A stretch of 64,000 bases of DNA. Origin: Methylosarcina fibrata AML-C10. Its GTDB lineage: Bacteria > Pseudomonadota > Gammaproteobacteria > Methylococcales > Methylomonadaceae. Numbering within the stretch: the first letter of the stretch is position 1; every line of letters begins with the position of its first letter. The DNA is taken from the NCBI RefSeq assembly GCF_000372865.1, contig NZ_KB889965.1, positions 4,547,786 to 4,611,785 of the forward strand, in the 5' to 3' direction. Positions 44,561 to 54,478 of the stretch are shown piece by piece. The notes under the pieces are model-generated. The model was not told the DNA's origin. It saw only the letters and a program-made list of their open reading frames with translations, and made no database searches. A program made the position numbers and the translations under genes.

Positions 44561-47209
44561 TTATGCCAGACTTTTGCTGGCGACTTCGTAAACATCCCTG
44601 GAAATCGCTTCTGTTGCCACAATCCGCTCCAGTTGCGCTTTCATCAGCGCCTGCCGGTGGTCGTCGTAGCGGCGCCAGGAGATGAGTCCGCCCAGCATCC
44701 GAGAAGCCACCTGCGGATTTAACGCGTTCAGCGCAATGATCTGATCGGTAAGAAATTGATAGCCCTGGCCGTTTTCGGCATGAAAATGCACCGGATTGGA
44801 CTGGCTGAAGGCGCCGATCAGGGCTCTGACCCGGTTCGGGTTATGCAAATCGAAGGCCGGGTGCTTCATTAATTCCAGTACCCGTTCGAACGTGCCGGGC
44901 ATGGGGCTGCACGCCTGGGTGGCAAACCATTTGTCGACGACCAGGTCTTCTTTCTGCCATTGTCGGTAAAAACGGTCGAGGCACTCCTGCCGAGCCGGAT
45001 GCGGATGATGAACGATCATGGTTAATGCCGCCATCTGATCGGTCATGTTTTTCGCGTCATCGAATTGTTGCAAGCTCCATTGCCGGATTTCGGCATCGTC
45101 CAGTTTGGCCAGATAACCCAGGCAGGTATTTTTAATGCGCCTGCGGCCGATGGCTTCCTTATCGAAGCGCCCGGACTCGTCTCGGTGATGTTGCCGGTAC
45201 AACCGCTTGAATGGTTCCTGCAGTTGTTCCGCCAGGGTCCGAATGACGCATTCGCGGGCGTGATGGATTGCATTGACGTCGACCACGCGCATCTGTTCGG
45301 TCAGATAGATCTCCGACGGTAAATTGAGTAATAAGGCAAAGAACGAAAGATCGGCCCAGGATTGTTCCAGCACTTCCTTGACGGCATCGACCAGTATCGG
45401 ATTGACACGCATTTCCCGGCCGTGCTGATAATCGGCAATGAGCCCTAAAATGATCTGCAAGGCCAGTTGCTGTCCGGCCTCCCAACGATTAAAGGCATCG
45501 CTGTCGTGTTTGAGAAGGAAGGCCAATTCCTCCAGGCTGCGTTCAATCAACAGCTTGACCGGAGCCGAAAATCCTCTCAGAACGGAAACGATCGGCGGTT
45601 GCGCAAGTCCTGCAAAAATGAAAATCTGTTCAGGCTGGGTCAATTGCAGAATGACTTGGTCGTTGACGGCACCGCTGTCTTGCAACTGGCAGGGAGCGAT
45701 GGATCCGTCCGGATAGAGCAGGCCGGTCGCTACCGGAATGTGCAGCGGTTCTTTGACCGGCTGGCCGGGCGTGGGGGGTGTGCTTTGCGTCAGCGTCAGG
45801 CTCAGAGTTTGCCGCGCCGGATCGTATTCCTGCTGAACCTGGACATGCGGCGTGCCCGCCTGCGAGTACCAGCGCCGGAATTGGCTTAGATCCACGTTGT
45901 TGGCCGCTTCCATCGCATTGACGAAATCGTCGCAGGTGACCGCCTGGCCGTCGTGGCGCTGAAAGTAAAGGTCGCTGCCTTTGCGGAATCCTTCGGGCCC
46001 CAGCAGGGTGTGCAGCATGCGGACCACTTCTGCACCTTTCTCGTACACGGTCAGCGTATAGAAGTTGTTGATCTCGATATAGGCGTCCGGCCGGATCGGA
46101 TGAGCTAACGGGCCTGCATCCTCGGCAAACTGACGGGTGCGCAATAGGTTAACGTCTTCGATGCGCTTGACTGCCCTTGACGTTCGGTCGCCGGTGAATT
46201 CCTGGTCGCGGAAAACGGTAAACCCTTCCTTCAGGCTCAACTGAAACCAGTCCCGGCAGGTGATTCGATTGCCGGTCCAGTTATGAAAATACTCGTGGCC
46301 GATCACGCCTTCGATGTGTTCGTAATCGGAGTCGGTGGCCGTGTCGGGCGTCGCCAATACATACTTAGTGTTGAAAATGTTCAGGCCCTTGTTTTCCATC
46401 GCTCCCATGTTGAAATGGCTGACCGCGACGATCATGTACAGGTCCAGATCGTATTCGCGGCCATAAACTTTCTCGTCCCAGGCCATGGCATTCTTCAGGG
46501 ATTGCATCGCATGGCCGCATTTGTCGAGGTCGTGTTTTTCGACGAAGATCTGCAAGCTGACGGTCCGTCCCGACCGGGTGGTGAACGTGTCTTCGATGCA
46601 TTCCAGTTGCCCGGCCACCAGCGCGAACAGATAACAGGGTTTGTTGTAAGGATCTTCCCAGGTCACCCAGTGGCGGTTATCCAGCCGGCCGTCCGCTATT
46701 TTATTGCCGTTGGACAGCAGGACGGGATAACGTTCCTTATCGCCTATCAGGGTTGTGGTGAATCGCGTCATCACGTCCGGACGGTCGAGAAAATAAGTGA
46801 TTTTTCTAAAACCTTCCGCTTCGCATTGAGTGCAGAGCATGCCGTTCGAGAGATAAAGCCCTTCGAGCGCGGTATTGGCTTTCGGGTTGATCGTGTTCTC
46901 GATAGTCAGGGTAAACGGGCGATGCTGAGGGACGTCGTGCAGGATTAATGAATCGGACGTTTGCAGATAATCTTGCCCGGTTAATTCCTGCTCGTCATTT
47001 AAAACGGCGCGGATCAAACACAGATTTTCTCCGGCCAGGGTCAGCGAGGTGTCGCTGGACCGGCTTGCCGGGTTGCGGCTCAGGGTTAACCTGGAGATCA
47101 CGCGGGTGTTTTCTTCGTCAAGCTCGAATTTCAGTTCGACATGATGAATCAGATACTCGGGGACGGTATAGTCTTTCAAATAAGTGGTATGGGGCGTTGC
47201 GTCGCGCAT
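44561..47209 (-). CDS. pepN: Aminopeptidase N (M1 metallopeptidase)
   Basis: 882 residues when started at the ATG at 47209, matching PepN length (about 870-885). The exopeptidase motif GAMENKGLN and the zinc site HEYFHNWTGNRIT with the downstream glutamate in KEGFTVFRDQEF are intact, and the long C-terminal helical domain is complete. It removes N-terminal residues from peptides in the cytoplasm. Its ATG overlaps the stop of the DUF423 gene by one base (TAATG). The upstream in-frame codons lie in that gene. Confidence 0.97.
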   Translation of the reverse strand: MRDATPHTTYLKDYTVPEYLIHHVELKFELDEENTRVISRLTLSRNPASRSSDTSLTLAGENLCLIRAVLNDEQELTGQDYLQTSDSLILHDVPQHRPFTLTIENTINPKANTALEGLYLSNGMLCTQCEAEGFRKITYFLDRPDVMTRFTTTLIGDKERYPVLLSNGNKIADGRLDNRHWVTWEDPYNKPCYLFALVAGQLECIEDTFTTRSGRTVSLQIFVEKHDLDKCGHAMQSLKNAMAWDEKVYGREYDLDLYMIVAVSHFNMGAMENKGLNIFNTKYVLATPDTATDSDYEHIEGVIGHEYFHNWTGNRITCRDWFQLSLKEGFTVFRDQEFTGDRTSRAVKRIEDVNLLRTRQFAEDAGPLAHPIRPDAYIEINNFYTLTVYEKGAEVVRMLHTLLGPEGFRKGSDLYFQRHDGQAVTCDDFVNAMEAANNVDLSQFRRWYSQAGTPHVQVQQEYDPARQTLSLTLTQSTPPTPGQPVKEPLHIPVATGLLYPDGSIAPCQLQDSGAVNDQVILQLTQPEQIFIFAGLAQPPIVSVLRGFSAPVKLLIERSLEELAFLLKHDSDAFNRWEAGQQLALQIILGLIADYQHGREMRVNPILVDAVKEVLEQSWADLSFFALLLNLPSEIYLTEQMRVVDVNAIHHARECVIRTLAEQLQEPFKRLYRQHHRDESGRFDKEAIGRRRIKNTCLGYLAKLDDAEIRQWSLQQFDDAKNMTDQMAALTMIVHHPHPARQECLDRFYRQWQKEDLVVDKWFATQACSPMPGTFERVLELMKHPAFDLHNPNRVRALIGAFSQSNPVHFHAENGQGYQFLTDQIIALNALNPQVASRMLGGLISWRRYDDHRQALMKAQLERIVATEAISRDVYEVASKSLA

Positions 47210-47601
47210 TAGGAATACCTGCCGGAGGATTGTTTTCGGGTTGCAAAAACGGCAATCAATAACCAGGCTGTTAAAAAGCTCAGGCCGCCGAAAGGCGTGA
47301 TCATGCCGAACCATTTAACCTCAAGCATCGTCATGAAATACAAACTGCCGGAGAAGAGCACTATGCCTAAGAACATTAACCACCCGGCCCATTGAAGCAG
47401 CCGGGAGTGGGGGGCCTGACGATGGATCTGGGCGATGCCGCAAAGTCCCAGGGCGTGCCATATCTGATAATTGACCCCTGTTTGATACACCGCCAGTTGT
47501 TCGGTGCTTAAGACGCCTTTCAAACCATGAGCGCCAAAAGCGCCCATGGCCACTCCGATAAAAGCGGCCAAGGCGCCGAAAAACAAAAAATTCGATCGCA
47601 T
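47209..47601 (-). CDS. DUF423 small membrane protein (YgdD-like)
   Basis: 130 residues with four hydrophobic segments and the DUF423 start MGAFGAHGLKGVLS near residue 19, then YQIWHALGL and FSGSLYFM. Function unknown. It is one base downstream of moaB and overlaps pepN, forming a moaB-DUF423-pepN unit. Confidence 0.88.
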   Translation of the reverse strand: MRSNFLFFGALAAFIGVAMGAFGAHGLKGVLSTEQLAVYQTGVNYQIWHALGLCGIAQIHRQAPHSRLLQWAGWLMFLGIVLFSGSLYFMTMLEVKWFGMITPFGGLSFLTAWLLIAVFATRKQSSGRYS

Positions 47602-47602
47602 C

Positions 47603-48115
47603 TTATTTTTCCATTAGCCGGGGCATCAACTCCACCAGATTGCAAGGTTTCGTACGGTAATCCAGTTGGTCTTTAATGAGTAAATCCCAGGCCGTGCGGC
47701 AGGCTCCGGAAGAGCCGGGCAGACAGAAGAGATAGGTGGCGTTGGCGACGCCGGCCAGTGCCCGGGACTGAATTGTCGAGGTCTTGATGTCCTGATAGGA
47801 CAACATGCGGAACATTTCTCCGAATCCGTCCAGGACCTTGTCCAGCAAGGGCAGGATGGCTTCCGGCGTGCCGTCCCTGCCGGTGACGCCGGTGCCTCCA
47901 GTGGTAATGACCACCTGGACGTCATCCTGGGCTATCCATCCGGAAACGGCCGCCCGAATCCGGTAGATGTTGTCGGGTACGATTTTTTTCGCAATGACGC
48001 GATGGCCGGCAGCCTCCGCCTGTTCCACTAGCAGTTTGCCGGAAACGTCGTCGCTCTCCGTGCGGGTATCGGAAACCACCAGTACGGCAATGTTTAAAGG
48101 AATAAATTGGTTCAT
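47603..48115 (-). CDS. moaB: Molybdenum cofactor protein MoaB
   Basis: 170 residues with the MogA/MoaB-fold motifs VSDTRTESDDVSG, TTGGTGVTGRDGTPEA and LPGSSGACRTAWD. It belongs to the family adenylylating molybdopterin; MoaB of enterobacteria may be redundant with MogA. No other cofactor genes adjoin it. Confidence 0.94.
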   Translation of the reverse strand: MNQFIPLNIAVLVVSDTRTESDDVSGKLLVEQAEAAGHRVIAKKIVPDNIYRIRAAVSGWIAQDDVQVVITTGGTGVTGRDGTPEAILPLLDKVLDGFGEMFRMLSYQDIKTSTIQSRALAGVANATYLFCLPGSSGACRTAWDLLIKDQLDYRTKPCNLVELMPRLMEK

Positions 48116-48209
48116 TTGAGTGTCGGAGCGAATTCAAAAAAACAGCACAGACTGGCATTATAAATGAAAACCAGTCCTTATTTCCTGCTGGCGCTTTTTA
48201 TGCTCACGG

Positions 48210-49568
48210 TCAGCGCAGCACGACGAAAAAGCCTTCCTGACCGCGTTGAATGTTGATCATCAACGAATTGCCGGCATCGACGGAACGCTTGAGTTCGTCA
48301 AGATTATGGATGCGATACCGATTGGCCATGACGATCACGTCGCCGGGACGCAGACCGACGCGCCACGCATAGGAGGCGGTATGGATTTTTTCAAATAAAA
48401 CGCCCTCGATTTGATCCTTTTGGGTAGAGCCTAACACCGTGCCCTGCAGAGTGGGATGCAGTTTCTCGCCGGCCAGTTGAACCCGTTCGGGTTTGCCGAT
48501 GACGGCCGTCGTTTCGTTCTTTTCATTGCCGCGGAAATAGTCGATGGCAACCTCGTCGCCGATTTGCAGCAGGCCGATGATGTTCCGGATGTCATGGCTG
48601 TCTTTGACGTCTTGACCGTTCGCTGCCACGATGACGTCGCCCGGTTCCAGACCGGCTTTCGCGGCCGGCGAATTGCTCTCGATCCGGCTGATCACAGCAC
48701 CCCGGCTGATTTGCAGGTTAAACGCCCTGACCAGTTCCGGAGTCAGATCCTGGGTGGTGACTCCGAGCAAGCCGCGCCTGACTTCTCCATGCTTGATCAA
48801 CGAGTCTTTAATGGTGGTGACCATGTTGGACGGAATGGCGAACCCGATGCCGACATTACCGCCGGTAGGAGCCAGAATGGCGGTGTTCATTCCGATAAAT
48901 TCGCCGTTCAGATTGACCAGGGCGCCGCCCGAATTGCCGGGATTGATCGACGCATCGGTTTGAATGAAATCCTCATAACCTTCTATGCCCAGACCGGAGC
49001 GACCCAGGGCGCTGATGATGCCGGAGGTCACCGTCTGACCCAGACCGAAAGGATTGCCGATGGCGACGACAAAATCGCCGACCCTGAGCCGGCTGGAATC
49101 GGCAATCGGCAGTTCAGCCAAATGGTCCGCCGGTATTTGAATCACCGCCACGTCGGCCTCCGGATCGGCGCCGATCAGTTGGGCGTTGAGTTGGCGGCCG
49201 TCGTTTAACGTGACCATGATTTTGTCGGCTTTATCGATGACATGGTTGTTGGTTAAAACATAACCTTGTCTGCTGTCGATGATGACTCCGGAGCCTAAAC
49301 TGTTTTTTTGTTGTTGCCGCGACCGATTGGGCATTTCAAAGAAATGCCGAAAAAACGGATCCTGCATCAAAGGATTTTCCACGACCTGAATGTTGGTCGA
49401 GGTTGAGATATTGACCACGGCAGGCATGCTTCGTTCAAGCATGGGAGCCAGTGAGGGCAAAGCTTGTCCTTCTGCATAAGGAGGCAGTCCGATGGCTTTC
49501 GCGATCAGGGGCTGAAAACCCAGTAAAAACAGGATGACAAATAATCGTTTTACTATCTTAATGTCCAT
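48210..49568 (-). CDS. Do-type periplasmic serine protease (DegQ/DegP/MucD)
   Basis: 452 residues, as for DegQ. A signal peptide ends near IAKA. The catalytic triad is visible as H109 (TNNHVID), D139 (EADVAVIQI) and S213 (NPGNSGGALVN). Two PDZ domains follow at about 265-350 and 370-450, each with a PGDVIV core. It degrades or refolds damaged envelope proteins. It is complete and separate from the partial protease gene at 1-249. Which E. coli orthologue it represents is not decided here. Confidence 0.95.
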   Translation of the reverse strand: MDIKIVKRLFVILFLLGFQPLIAKAIGLPPYAEGQALPSLAPMLERSMPAVVNISTSTNIQVVENPLMQDPFFRHFFEMPNRSRQQQKNSLGSGVIIDSRQGYVLTNNHVIDKADKIMVTLNDGRQLNAQLIGADPEADVAVIQIPADHLAELPIADSSRLRVGDFVVAIGNPFGLGQTVTSGIISALGRSGLGIEGYEDFIQTDASINPGNSGGALVNLNGEFIGMNTAILAPTGGNVGIGFAIPSNMVTTIKDSLIKHGEVRRGLLGVTTQDLTPELVRAFNLQISRGAVISRIESNSPAAKAGLEPGDVIVAANGQDVKDSHDIRNIIGLLQIGDEVAIDYFRGNEKNETTAVIGKPERVQLAGEKLHPTLQGTVLGSTQKDQIEGVLFEKIHTASYAWRVGLRPGDVIVMANRYRIHNLDELKRSVDAGNSLMINIQRGQEGFFVVLR

Positions 49569-49716
49569 TAGGATGTTCCATGGTTGATATGAGTAGCAGC
49601 GATAGACAATATAAGGACAAAAATGTTTAATAACAAGACGTGCATGAGTTCAAGCAATTCAAACAATAGGCAGTTTATGGACTATTATTTTAGGGTTTTT
49701 CTGCTTAAATACTTTA

Positions 49717-51069
49717 ATGTCTGTCGATATTCTTTCTGAAGAAGGACGACTTATCCGAAAGTTCGTCCCGTTTGTAACGATGCCGGCTTCTTCGTTCAAT
49801 GCCTTATGTACGGAGATGGTCATTGAAGAAGTTACGGATGGCCTTTTGTTTAAAAGGGGAGAGGTCGACAGTAATTTGATCTATCTTTTAAGCGGAGAAG
49901 TGGTTCTTCAGGCGGACGATCTTGTCGTAGAGACAATCGTTGCCGATACCGAGGCAGCCAGATTTGCTCTGGCGCACCAGATTCCAAGAAAAATAGATGC
50001 AGTGGCAAAGGGAACCGTTCGTTTTTTGCGGCTTGAGGCCGCGAAGGTGATCAATTTGCCTCCCTTTGAGTATAAAGAGGAAACGAGTTTTATGAGCGTT
50101 GATGAGTCCGACGACAGCAGCGACGACTGGATGACAGCATTATTGAAATTACCCATATTTCAACGTCTTCCGCCTGCCAATTTACAAAAGATTTTGATGG
50201 GATTGGAGCTTGTCGAGTACGAGAAAGGTGCGACCGTTATCGAACAGGGCGCCATCGGGGATTATTACTATTTAATAAAGAGCGGACAATGTCTGATCAG
50301 TCGGAAGCCTTCCGCCAGCGCCAAAGAAATCAAATTGGGAATGATGGATAAGGGCGATACGTTTGGAGAAGACTCCCTGCTTACCGGCGGTCTCCGAACG
50401 GTAACGGTTACCGCGTTGACCGATCTCAGTTTGCTCCGTTTGAGCAAGCAGCAATTCATCTCTTTAATAAAGGAACCTTCGTTAAAATTTATCGAATACA
50501 AGGATCTGGAAACCGTTTCCAAACAGGGAGGAATTCTGATGGATATTCGTGCTCCGGACGAGTATGAAAAACGGCATCTGGAAGGCACGGTCAATTACCC
50601 TTTTTTTTCCTTGAGAATGCAGCTTAAGACGCTAAGCCGGGACAAGCCGGTCGTCGTCATATGCGCCGACGGCAAGGTCAGCGAAGCGGGCGCTTTTTTG
50701 TTGCTGAAAAACAAGTTCAATGCGCTCATTCTCAAAGGAGGAATGGAAGCGGTGCCGCAGAGTCTGGCTCGTGAAGCCGCGCAGTTCGCCATCGACGACG
50801 GAATTGAGACGATGGTCAAATTACATGAGCCCGAGCATCCGGAAGACCGTGCGGAATTGGCGGATCATCCTTCTGCCGGCGACGAAAACAGCTCTTGGGA
50901 AGAGCAAATAAAATTTCTTAAATCGGAAAATGAAGCGCTGAGAAGAACCGGGCAGTTGCTGAACGAAAAGTATGAGAAACTGAAAACCGAAAAAGACGAT
51001 CTTGAGAAAGAATACCGCATCGTGTGTCAGAAGTTGGCGGATCTGACGCGTTTGGCCGAAAGCCGGTAA
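49717..51069 (+). CDS. Cyclic-nucleotide-binding and rhodanese multidomain protein
   Basis: 450 residues. The first 120 residues form a degenerate cyclic-nucleotide-binding fold. A better one follows at about 145-250 (FQRLPPANLQKIL, EYEKGATVIEQGAIGDYYYLIKSG, FGEDSLLTGGLRTVTVTA). A rhodanese domain covers about 265-345 (GILMDIRAPDEYEKRHLEG, with the catalytic cysteine in VVVICADGKVS), and a C-terminal coiled coil ends the protein. There is no DNA-binding helix-turn-helix, so it is not a Crp-type regulator. A signal-linked sulfurtransfer or protein scaffold is possible. No partner gene adjoins. Confidence 0.82.
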   Translation: MSVDILSEEGRLIRKFVPFVTMPASSFNALCTEMVIEEVTDGLLFKRGEVDSNLIYLLSGEVVLQADDLVVETIVADTEAARFALAHQIPRKIDAVAKGTVRFLRLEAAKVINLPPFEYKEETSFMSVDESDDSSDDWMTALLKLPIFQRLPPANLQKILMGLELVEYEKGATVIEQGAIGDYYYLIKSGQCLISRKPSASAKEIKLGMMDKGDTFGEDSLLTGGLRTVTVTALTDLSLLRLSKQQFISLIKEPSLKFIEYKDLETVSKQGGILMDIRAPDEYEKRHLEGTVNYPFFSLRMQLKTLSRDKPVVVICADGKVSEAGAFLLLKNKFNALILKGGMEAVPQSLAREAAQFAIDDGIETMVKLHEPEHPEDRAELADHPSAGDENSSWEEQIKFLKSENEALRRTGQLLNEKYEKLKTEKDDLEKEYRIVCQKLADLTRLAESR

Positions 51070-51129
51070 GAAAAATTCCGGGCCGATTTGCGCTTGCCGG
51101 ATTATAAAGAAACGGAAGCAATTGCTTGT

Positions 51130-51159
51130 AAAACCACAGCCGATCGAAGCCGTGGTTTT
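51130..51159. terminator. Bidirectional terminator between convergent genes
   Basis: AAAACCAC (51130-51137) and GTGGTTTT (51152-51159) form a perfect 8-bp stem, extended inside by GC pairs, with A and T tails built into the stem. It lies between the cyclic-nucleotide-binding gene and rpmG, which converge. Confidence 0.75.
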
Positions 51160-51197
51160 CAGGCAATGTTAAAGAAGTCGTAAAATTTAAATGAAAG

Positions 51198-51353
51198 TTA
51201 TTTGATTTTGGCTTCTTTATAGATAACATGCTTGCGGGCGACAGGATCGAATTTTTTGATCTCCATCTTTTCCGGCATGGTTCTTTTGTTTTTTGTGGTC
51301 GTATAGAAATGACCGGTGCCTTCGGTAGAAACTAATTTAATTTTATCGCGCAT
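51198..51353 (-). CDS. rpmG: 50S ribosomal protein L33
   Basis: 51 residues, [17 protein letters not shown] to the end [11 protein letters not shown], a standard L33 of the form without zinc-binding cysteines. It lies 11 bases after rpmB in the usual rpmB-rpmG operon. Confidence 0.96.
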   Translation of the reverse strand: MRDKIKLVSTEGTGHFYTTTKNKRTMPEKMEIKKFDPVARKHVIYKEAKIK

Positions 51354-51364
51354 TTTAATTCCCC

Positions 51365-51601
51365 TTATACTTTATCGCCGCGTTTACGCAAATCCGCCAG
51401 TACGGCATCGATGCCTTTTTTGTCGATGATGCGCATGCCTTTGGTGGAAACCCGAAGGCGCACCCAACGATTTTCGCTTTCCACCCAGAATCTGTGATGC
51501 TGAAGGTTCGGCAAGAAACGTCGGTTGGTTTTATTGTTGGCGTGGGATACATTGTTACCGGTAACGGGTTGTTTCCCGGTTACCTGACATACTCTGGACA
51601 T
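51365..51601 (-). CDS. rpmB: 50S ribosomal protein L28
   Basis: 78 residues starting [20 protein letters not shown], with [12 protein letters not shown] and [15 protein letters not shown], the full L28 pattern. It is the first gene of rpmB-rpmG. Confidence 0.97.
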   Translation of the reverse strand: MSRVCQVTGKQPVTGNNVSHANNKTNRRFLPNLQHHRFWVESENRWVRLRVSTKGMRIIDKKGIDAVLADLRKRGDKV

Positions 51602-52033
51602 GATTAACCTCTTAGTGTGCCTAATTCAAAAGATAGCCGAACTTTATACCAAAAAATCTTTTCAAGGTAAATGACAAATTATAAAATAAAACAATTAAAA
51701 TATGAACTCCTGGGTGCACCGATAAGGTGAAGAAGGATTCGATGCCCGCTTTGCAATATAATCGGCGGGCGGAAGTCGTTTTATTGCCTTCGGATTTTGC
51801 CGGAATCCCACTGTGAAACAAGCTTCTGACCTACAAAAACCGATGCCGGCAAGTCGCCGGTTTCAACAAGACAAATTCGAAGAGGCAGTTATGCCGTCCA
51901 GCCAGGCCTCACCTTGAAGGCTGTGCAATTCGCTTCACCCGAACGAGACTGCATTTCATCCTGCCTCTCAGTACGGAAGAAAAACCGCACTGCGTAGGAC
52001 AAATTTAAACTATCGAAACAATACGAGAGACTC
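51602..52033. other. Gap between rpmB and gshB
   Basis: 432 bases holding the divergent promoters. A 24-codon frame at 51742-51816 (starting MPALQYNRRAEVV) follows AAGGA; its start lies within a GCCCGC/GCGGGC stem. No recognised gene. Confidence 0.4.
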
Positions 52034-52981
52034 ATGCCTATCAAACTCGGTATGGTGATGGACTTCATAGGCCATATCAACATCAAGAAAGACACCAGTT
52101 TCGCCATGCTGCTCGAAGCTCAGGCCAGAGGCTGGGAGCTTCATTACATGGAGCTCAATGATCTTTATTTAAGAAACGGCAGGGCTTATGCCCGTACCCG
52201 CCTCGTGAACGTGCAGCGGGATGAACATAGCTGGTACCGCTTTGACGGGGAGCAGGACATTCCGCTGGATCAATTGGACGTTATTCTGATGCGCAAGGAT
52301 CCGCCTTTCGATCAGGAATACATTTATGCCACTTACCTGTTGGAGCGCGCCGAAAGTCTGGGCGTGTATGTGGTCAATAAACCGCAGTCCCTGCGCGATG
52401 CCAACGAAAAGTTATTTACGGCCTGGTTTCCGCAATGCTGCGCCGAAACCCTGGTAGCGCGGGAGCCGGCCCGAATCAGGCATTTTTTGCAGGAGCAGGG
52501 TGAAATTATACTAAAGCCTCTCGACGGCATGGGCGGCACCTCCATTTTTCATTTGCGGCAGGGCGACCCGAATCTGAGCGTCATTCTCGAAACGATGACC
52601 CAGTACAACAGCCGCTACGTCATGGCGCAAAAATATCTGCCCGAGATCAAGGACGGCGACAAGCGCATTTTGATGGTCAACGGCGAAGCCGTGCCTTATG
52701 CGCTGGCGCGCATTCCCGCCCAGGGAGAAACAAGGGGAAATCTCGCCGCAGGCGGACGTGCCGAAGGCCGGGAACTGACCGAGAGAGACTGGTGGATCGC
52801 TAATCAGGTAGGTCCCACCTTGCGGGAAAAAGGCCTGGTATTTGCCGGGCTTGACGTCATCGGCGATACGCTGACCGAAATCAACGTGACCAGTCCCACC
52901 TGCGTGCAAGAGCTCGACCGTCAGTTCGGACTCAATATCGCCGGTCTTTTGATGGACCATATCGAACAAACGATTGTCTGA
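52034..52981 (+). CDS. gshB: Glutathione synthase
   Basis: 315 residues, the usual length. It has MPIKLGMVMDFIGHINIKKD, then the family's MRKDPPFDQEYIYATYLLE, the ATP-grasp loop KPLDGMGGTSIF and the metal-site end LTEINVTSPTCVQEL. It joins glycine to gamma-glutamylcysteine. It heads a unit gshB-tonB-yqgE-ruvX-pyrR-pyrB-pyrC', the same order as in Pseudomonas. Confidence 0.97.
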   Translation: MPIKLGMVMDFIGHINIKKDTSFAMLLEAQARGWELHYMELNDLYLRNGRAYARTRLVNVQRDEHSWYRFDGEQDIPLDQLDVILMRKDPPFDQEYIYATYLLERAESLGVYVVNKPQSLRDANEKLFTAWFPQCCAETLVAREPARIRHFLQEQGEIILKPLDGMGGTSIFHLRQGDPNLSVILETMTQYNSRYVMAQKYLPEIKDGDKRILMVNGEAVPYALARIPAQGETRGNLAAGGRAEGRELTERDWWIANQVGPTLREKGLVFAGLDVIGDTLTEINVTSPTCVQELDRQFGLNIAGLLMDHIEQTIV

Positions 52982-52982
52982 C

Positions 52983-53876
52983 ATGCCGAACCCAGTCCTG
53001 CTCGAATCCCGTGCCCTGCCCAGCAACGATGCGTTGCTGCTCTGGTTGTTTATTGCCGCGGTTGTTCACGTCGGCGTTATTTTCGGCGTGAATTTTGCCG
53101 TGCCCGAATCTGAAAAGTTCAATCGTTCGATAGAGATTACCATTGTCAACACGCCCGCCAAAAAAGCTCCGAAAAATGCAGAAACTCTGGCTCAGGAAAA
53201 TCAGATAGGCGCGGGAGAGCAACCTGCCAAGCCGCAGCCGCCGCAGCAGCAGATCGCCGGCGAGAGCGTCAGCCGTCCACAGCCTGCAGAAAAGATGGCG
53301 CCGAAAGAAAGCAAACCTAAATCACCGGAAAAAGTACTGACCCGTAAAAAAGCCGAGAAGCCGATCGTTGCGGCGCCGGACGACAAGATTGCCGATGAGC
53401 GGGCGGCGGAAGAACAGCGGGTGGCTGCGCCGCCGCGTTTATCGCGGGAGTTGCTTCAGCAGCAAATCACTCAGTTGGGAACCGAAATCCGGCACAGTCA
53501 GTTGAGCGGGGATCAAAGCAAGATAAAATCTGTCAATATGGTGTCCGCGCATAAATATCTTGCGGCTCAGTATCTGAAGGACTGGGAAGAGAAAGTGGAG
53601 CGGATGGGCAATAGAAATTATCCCGAAGCGGCGGCGAAGAAGAACTTTGCCGCGACCTTGTCGATGGACGTCGGCATTAAAATGGACGGCAGCATTTACA
53701 GCATGCGCATCAGGAAATCTTCGGGCATTCCGGAACTGGACGAAGCGGCTAAAAATATCGTCAGAATGAGTGCGCCTTTTGCGCCGCTGCCGTTGGAATT
53801 GCAGAAAGAACTCAATGTGCTGGTCATTACCCGCGTCTGGAAGTTTTCCGACGAGTCCGGGATGTCGGCTCGATAA
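52983..53876 (+). CDS. TonB-family protein (second copy)
   Basis: 297 residues from the ATG one base after the gshB stop. A membrane anchor (ALLLWLFIAAVVHVGVIFGV) is followed by a Pro/Gln/Lys-rich spacer and a C-terminal TonB domain (NYPEAAAKKNF, GIPELDEAAKNIVRMSAPFAPLP). Unlike the first TonB it has no exbB or exbD beside it; this position next to gshB is conserved in Pseudomonas, where its role is not iron uptake alone. Confidence 0.88.
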   Translation: MPNPVLLESRALPSNDALLLWLFIAAVVHVGVIFGVNFAVPESEKFNRSIEITIVNTPAKKAPKNAETLAQENQIGAGEQPAKPQPPQQQIAGESVSRPQPAEKMAPKESKPKSPEKVLTRKKAEKPIVAAPDDKIADERAAEEQRVAAPPRLSRELLQQQITQLGTEIRHSQLSGDQSKIKSVNMVSAHKYLAAQYLKDWEEKVERMGNRNYPEAAAKKNFAATLSMDVGIKMDGSIYSMRIRKSSGIPELDEAAKNIVRMSAPFAPLPLELQKELNVLVITRVWKFSDESGMSAR

Positions 53877-53914
53877 ATTTGCATAGTCCATCATTACGGT
53901 TAATACTTAGGCCT

Positions 53915-54478
53915 ATGAACGGAACTACTTATTTAAACAATCAATATATCGTCGCCATGCCCAATCTGGTCGACTCGAATTTTTTCCATACGGTGACCTA
54001 TGTGTGCCAGCACAATGAGGAAGGCGCGTTAGGCATTGTCATCAACCGCCTGGCAGGCATGAAGCTGGGCGAAATATTCAAGCAAATGGATATCCGGGTG
54101 ACGTCCGCAACGGCCGCCCAGATCGCCGTTTTTGCCGGCGGACCGGTGCAGCAGGACAGAGGCTTCGTGATTCATACGGCGGGTGGCCGGTGGGACGCGA
54201 CGATGGCCGTTTCGGATTCGATTTCGTTGACAACGTCGCGTGACGTGATAGAAGCAATCGCCGTCGGTGAGGGGCCGGAGCAGTTTCTGGTGGCGTTAGG
54301 CTACGCCGGCTGGAGCGGCGGACAACTGGAGCGGGAAATGCTGGAAAATTCCTGGTTGAATACGCCCTTTACCAAACAGGTCCTGTTCGATACGCCGATC
54401 AATCGGCGCTGGACGGAAGCGGCCAGTCAAATCGGCATCAATATCAGAGAGCTCACTTCGCCGGCGGGTCATGGCTAG
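53915..54478 (+). CDS. yqgE: YqgE/AlgH-family protein
   Basis: 187 residues from the ATG at 53915, starting YLNNQYIVAMPNLVDSNFFHTV, with the family blocks ALGIVINR, GGPVQQDRGFVIH and the C-terminal LGYAGWSGGQLEREM. Function unsettled (AlgH was linked to alginate regulation). It overlaps ruvX by eight bases, so it is coupled. Confidence 0.94.
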   Translation: MNGTTYLNNQYIVAMPNLVDSNFFHTVTYVCQHNEEGALGIVINRLAGMKLGEIFKQMDIRVTSATAAQIAVFAGGPVQQDRGFVIHTAGGRWDATMAVSDSISLTTSRDVIEAIAVGEGPEQFLVALGYAGWSGGQLEREMLENSWLNTPFTKQVLFDTPINRRWTEAASQIGINIRELTSPAGHG

